Translations under genes and position numbers: made by a program
The notes under the pieces: model-generated
What the model was told of the DNA's origin: nothing
What the model saw: the letters and a program-made list of their open reading frames with translations, nothing else
Databases searched by the model: none
Assembly (NCBI GenBank): GCA_001871755.1
Contig: MNXL01000261.1
Span: 1-9,708 of the forward strand
Length of the DNA stretch: 9,708 bases
Reading direction: 5' to 3'
From: Anaerolineae bacterium CG2_30_64_16
Lineage (GTDB): Bacteria; Chloroflexota; Anaerolineae; CG2-30-64-16
Part shown: positions 6,200 through 9,708 of the stretch, piece after piece
Position numbering within the stretch: the stretch's first letter is position 1
How the letters are laid out: each line of letters starts with the position of its first letter

Positions 6200-9100
6200 C
6201 TAATCCTTCAGAATCTCCAATCCCATCTCGCGGCTCAGGCGCAGCGTGTACTTCGTGCCCGGCAGCGGACACAATCCACCCGTGAACACCGCAACCCGAT
6301 GGTCGCGCAGCAACGGATGCTCGCGCCAGCCAGGCGGTGCTTCCTGCGCCAGATAGTAGTCGAACACGCCACGATGACTCAATGATAAGGTATGACGCGC
6401 CAGATGCCCTGTTGACTCGACATCTGGCTTGTGATCTAGCGTTACGGGCTGGCCTGAACCGTCCGGTTCGGTGTTCAGGCTCTCGCCAAGCGCATGTAAG
6501 CAGACCAGGGCCACGCTCGGTTCTCCCAGGCGGGTAAGCGCCTGGAAGGTCACGTTTACCGCGGGCGCGTCCTCCTCCAGGTCGGCGTTCAGGCTGGTCA
6601 GAAGCCCCTGGTCGCCCGGCGGCGGAACCAGCCGTTTGCGCGCCTCGAAGATCTCCTTGTCGTCTCCGCGCGCCATCTTCCGCCGCGCCTCAGCCAGCCT
6701 CGCCTCCCACACGGGCGATAACCTGGCCGGCGCCGCGTCGCCGTACACGGCCTCGATCAGGCCGGCCGTCTCTTGGGGCAAGGTCAGGCGGTTGCGGCCT
6801 TGCAACGCCAGCAGCGAACGCAGCAGGACATACGGCTCGTACACGTAGGCGTCGTTGCCGAATTCGGGGAACTCCTCTCCCTCGTCCACAGCCACCAGCA
6901 AGCGCGGCGTTGCCACTGGCGCCGGTCGGGGCGGCCGCGGGTGCCGGTGCAGTCGCCCTGCCCGTTGCAGCAACAGGTCCGCCGGCGCCAGGTCGCTGAT
7001 CATCACATCGAAATCCAGGTCCAGGCTTTGTTCGATCACCTGGGTGGCGACGACGATGGCTTTGTGCGGCCGCTCGCCGCCTTTGCCGAACCGGTTCAGC
7101 ACGTCTTTTTCAACCTGATCGCGCCAGGCAAAGGGGGTGCGGGCGTGGAAGAGGATCAGGTCGCTCGCAGCCACCAGCCCGGCATCCCGAACGGCCCGGT
7201 AGACCTCTTGCGCGCGCCCGACGGTGTTGCAGATCACCGCCGCGCAGCCACCCTCGCGCAACGCCTCGGCCAATTTGGCGACAATCACAGCGGGATCACG
7301 GGTGATCCACTCCAGGACGACCACGCGATTCGCGGTCGCCGGCAGCGGCACTGTGCCGACCTGTCCGCCGATGGCCCAGGTGATGGCCGGATAGGGCGCG
7401 CCCGGCACCTCGACGCCGTTTCCGGCATACGCCTGCACCAATTCCCGCCGTGTCTGCGCCGGCAACGTGGCCGAGAGCAACACGACCGATGTGCCCACCG
7501 CGCGCAGCCAGGTCAGCAGGCGCTGGAACAGGGTGGACATGTAGGTGTCGTAGGCGTGCACTTCATCGAAGATCACCGTCTTGTGACTCAACCCGAAGAG
7601 GCGCACGAAGAAGTGTCGCGTCTGCAGCACGCTGATCAGTGATTGGTCCACCGTACCCACGCCGAACGGGGCCAGCAAGCTGCGTTTGCGCGGCAGGAAC
7701 CAGGTCATCGAACGCGTGGATGCGTCTTTCCGTTCATCGTCCGAGGCGACTTCAGGGGGCGGCGCGTCGGCGGTCCAGCGCGCCTGGCTGTGCACCAGCA
7801 GCGGTTCGACTGCGACTGCGCCGTAGCGCTTGCGCAGTACGGTCGCCACACGTCCGTGCATCTGATTGCTGGTCGCCATGGTGGGCATCGCCACGTACAA
7901 CCCGCGCTGCCGCTCGTCATGCGCCCACGCATCGGCCAGATAGAGGGCTGCTTCGGTCTTGCCGGAGCCAGTCGGCGCTTCGATCAGCACCAGCGCCGGC
8001 CCTTTCAGTTTTTCCGCCAGCTCCACCACGGCCTGCTGCATCGGGCTGGGCGGGAAGGGGAACAACTCCTCGAAGCGCCGCGCCTCGACCGGCGGCTGAT
8101 AGCCCGTCCATTCCAGGTCGGCCAGCGCCCGCCGCGCCTGAGCCGCCGCGCGCTCGGCGTAGCGCTTTGGGTCAATCGGCAGTTCGGCGTAAGGGAAGTA
8201 ATCCTCCACTGACCCGATCCAGTCTGCCACTGATGTCAGTCCCGAGAACAGGGTCAGAAAGATGTTTTCGTCGGTGCGGTTGGCGATCCAGGTCGGAAGC
8301 GTCGGCGGCTCCAGCACCTGTGCCAGCGTGCGGAGGAGCTCGCGCCGGACGTCATCCCACTCTGACCCCCCGACCTGATCCGTCTTGAGCCGATCGGTTG
8401 CGCCGGGCGGCGGCCAGGCGCCGTGGTGCCCGCCGAGTGCCAGGGCGATCCGTTTGGCCGGTCGCAATCCCAGCCCCATTTCGGATTGCAGCACCTGCTC
8501 CAGCGCCAGGGCAGAAATCGTGCCATGCGGGCTGGGTTCCTGGGAAAAGAGCTTCGGGAAGGGCAGGCCGGCTGCACTCAGTCTGTTTTCCAACGGTTTG
8601 ACCTGACGTTGAAAGGCCGGGCTGGCCTTGCCCAGATCGTGGAGCGCAGTCCAAAAGGCCAGCAGGCGCCCCGTCGCCTCCGCATCAAGTCCCAGTACAC
8701 CGGCAAATTGGCTGCGCATGCTGTCGGTCAGCACATTGCACCAGAGCGCCAGCGTCACTTGCGCCACGTCCAGCATGTGACAGATCAACGGATGCATCCG
8801 GCCCGTCTTGCGATCGGCTTTGGCCCATAGTAGTTGGTAGAGCGGTGGTTTGGGTAGTTCGGCGACTTGATACAGTGCTGTCAGCCGGCGCACCTCGTGC
8901 TCGAGCATCTCTCGCAACTCCACCGGCCCCACCACCTCACAATCCGCGCCCCACCCCCTCACCCACGGCAGCATCTCCTGCGGCTCCGCGATCCTGGCCC
9001 GCCAGAGCAGGTAGCCGTCCGCCTGCTCTTCGATCTGCTGGCTGTGATGCCAGCGACTCTCTTTGATCCGCATCGCCACGGTCGGGTGGAAGCGCAACAC

Positions 9101-9708
9101 CACTTCCACCGGCGCCTTCTCCGTGTACCAGATGCCCCAGGCGTCCCGCAGCAGCGCCTGTGGATTGAAGTCCGCGGGGATCTCGTAGCGGTCGGGGAGG
9201 ATCTGCACCGCCCGGATACGCTCGATCTTCAACGTCCGCACCGCGGCCGGCGGCTCGCGCCAGCCGATCACGTGCGCGGTTTGCCCCACGGCATACGGCT
9301 CGATGAAATAGGGCGAAAAAGTGTAGTCGAAGATCCGGCCGTCCTCCATCTGGTGGTTCAGCTTCACCTTGCGGCCGGCGGACCAGGCTTCGGTCAGCGT
9401 CTCCAGCGCCTTCAGGTAGACCGGATCGCGGCAGTCCGCGTCCCTGTCCATCACCTCCGCCGAGCGCAGCAGGTGTTCGCTGACGTTCTTGTCGAGGCGT
9501 TGCAGCGCGATCCCCAGCTTGCGCAGCGCGGCCGCCGCGTGTGGGTTCTGCTTGTCGGTGCGCGTCGCCAGCAACCGCGTCGCCAGGTGGATCGCCAGCA
9601 CCTCGTGCAGGTTGAAGGACGCCTGTGTCAGGTCCGACGCGCGGTCCAGCTTCAGTTTGCCGTCGTCCTCCTCGTAGATGCTGGGCGGCAACTGGTCGGC
9701 GTCCAGGT
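6200..9708 (-). CDS. cas3: WYL-domain regulator fused in frame to Cas3 nuclease-helicase (N-terminus beyond window)
   Basis: One uninterrupted frame runs from the right window edge to a TAG at 6200. Numbering from the TTG at 9691: residues 1 to about 275 look like the C-terminal part of a YafY/PafC-type transcription regulator. This part has the post-HTH helix FNLHEVLAIHLATRLLATRT, a WYL-like core (about 105-165) and a WCX-like end PWVRGWGADCEVVGPVELRE (242-261). From about 285 it is Cas3. HD-nuclease residues are His300, His305, His351-Asp352 (HDLGK), His389, His422-His423 and Asp490. Helicase motifs are GSGKT (575-579), DEVH (709-712), SAT (740-742) and QRAGRLHRH (909-917), with an intact C-terminal domain. 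Cas3 unwinds and degrades DNA marked by Cascade. The frame is open upstream and the TTG has no ribosome site, so the DNA-binding HTH is presumably off-window. The Cas3 and WYL calls are strong. That the fusion is real and expressed as one protein is inferred from the continuous frame. Confidence 0.93.
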   Translation of the reverse strand, partial: LDADQLPPSIYEEDDGKLKLDRASDLTQASFNLHEVLAIHLATRLLATRTDKQNPHAAAALRKLGIALQRLDKNVSEHLLRSAEVMDRDADCRDPVYLKALETLTEAWSAGRKVKLNHQMEDGRIFDYTFSPYFIEPYAVGQTAHVIGWREPPAAVRTLKIERIRAVQILPDRYEIPADFNPQALLRDAWGIWYTEKAPVEVVLRFHPTVAMRIKESRWHHSQQIEEQADGYLLWRARIAEPQEMLPWVRGWGADCEVVGPVELREMLEHEVRRLTALYQVAELPKPPLYQLLWAKADRKTGRMHPLICHMLDVAQVTLALWCNVLTDSMRSQFAGVLGLDAEATGRLLAFWTALHDLGKASPAFQRQVKPLENRLSAAGLPFPKLFSQEPSPHGTISALALEQVLQSEMGLGLRPAKRIALALGGHHGAWPPPGATDRLKTDQVGGSEWDDVRRELLRTLAQVLEPPTLPTWIANRTDENIFLTLFSGLTSVADWIGSVEDYFPYAELPIDPKRYAERAAAQARRALADLEWTGYQPPVEARRFEELFPFPPSPMQQAVVELAEKLKGPALVLIEAPTGSGKTEAALYLADAWAHDERQRGLYVAMPTMATSNQMHGRVATVLRKRYGAVAVEPLLVHSQARWTADAPPPEVASDDERKDASTRSMTWFLPRKRSLLAPFGVGTVDQSLISVLQTRHFFVRLFGLSHKTVIFDEVHAYDTYMSTLFQRLLTWLRAVGTSVVLLSATLPAQTRRELVQAYAGNGVEVPGAPYPAITWAIGGQVGTVPLPATANRVVVLEWITRDPAVIVAKLAEALREGGCAAVICNTVGRAQEVYRAVRDAGLVAASDLILFHARTPFAWRDQVEKDVLNRFGKGGERPHKAIVVATQVIEQSLDLDFDVMISDLAPADLLLQRAGRLHRHPRPPRPAPVATPRLLVAVDEGEEFPEFGNDAYVYEPYVLLRSLLALQGRNRLTLPQETAGLIEAVYGDAAPARLSPVWEARLAEARRKMARGDDKEIFEARKRLVPPPGDQGLLTSLNADLEEDAPAVNVTFQALTRLGEPSVALVCLHALGESLNTEPDGSGQPVTLDHKPDVESTGHLARHTLSLSHRGVFDYYLAQEAPPGWREHPLLRDHRVAVFTGGLCPLPGTKYTLRLSREMGLEILKD

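Noticed and set aside
9689..9691. TTG at 9691 as the start of the Cas3 fusion gene
   Set aside because: No ribosome site precedes it, the frame stays open to the window edge, and the family has an HTH domain upstream.

Overview
The window holds a near-complete type I-E (Cascade) CRISPR-Cas locus. Every gene lies on the minus strand, so the system reads from the right edge of the window to the left. The bases look GC-rich (about 60-65% by eye), and nearly every gene has a strong AGGAGG-type Shine-Dalgarno site. The N-terminal half of the first gene resembles the YafY/PafC-like WYL regulators that are common in Chloroflexota, and the CRISPR repeat stem matches, from memory, the Thermus type I-E repeat. 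A Chloroflexota-like or other GC-rich, possibly thermophile-related bacterium is my best guess, but only a guess.

Layout in transcription order: (1) a WYL-domain regulator fused in frame to Cas3 (HD nuclease plus SF2 helicase), running off the right edge (9708 to 6200); (2) cas8e/cse1 (6140-4629); (3) cse2/cas11 (4606-4097); (4) cas7e (4093-2972); (5) cas5e (2975-2286); (6) cas6e (2304-1639); (7) a 123-bp gap holding a 103-bp element with 17-bp inverted repeats and a perfect 20-bp tandem duplication; (8) cas1 (1515-541); (9) cas2 (587-237); (10) a 46-bp gap acting as the leader-proximal region; (11) a CRISPR array with three full 29-bp repeats plus the last 6 bp of a fourth, running off the left edge (190-1).

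How it works together: cas8e, cse2, cas7e, cas5e and cas6e encode the five subunits of the crRNA-guided Cascade complex. Cas6e also cuts the precursor crRNA at the base of the repeat hairpin. Cas3 is recruited to Cascade-bound DNA, which it unwinds and degrades. Cas1 and Cas2 insert new spacers at the leader end of the array, next to cas2. Genes from cas8e to cas6e are tightly packed with short gaps or overlaps, as are cas1 and cas2; the two larger gaps (59 bp after cas3 and 123 bp after cas6e) contain the only notable non-coding structures.

The most unusual item is the single reading frame joining a WYL ligand-sensing regulator to Cas3. It suggests that control of the operon, or of the nuclease itself, is physically tied to the effector. 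I saw no tRNA, rRNA, transposase or unrelated genes in the window.
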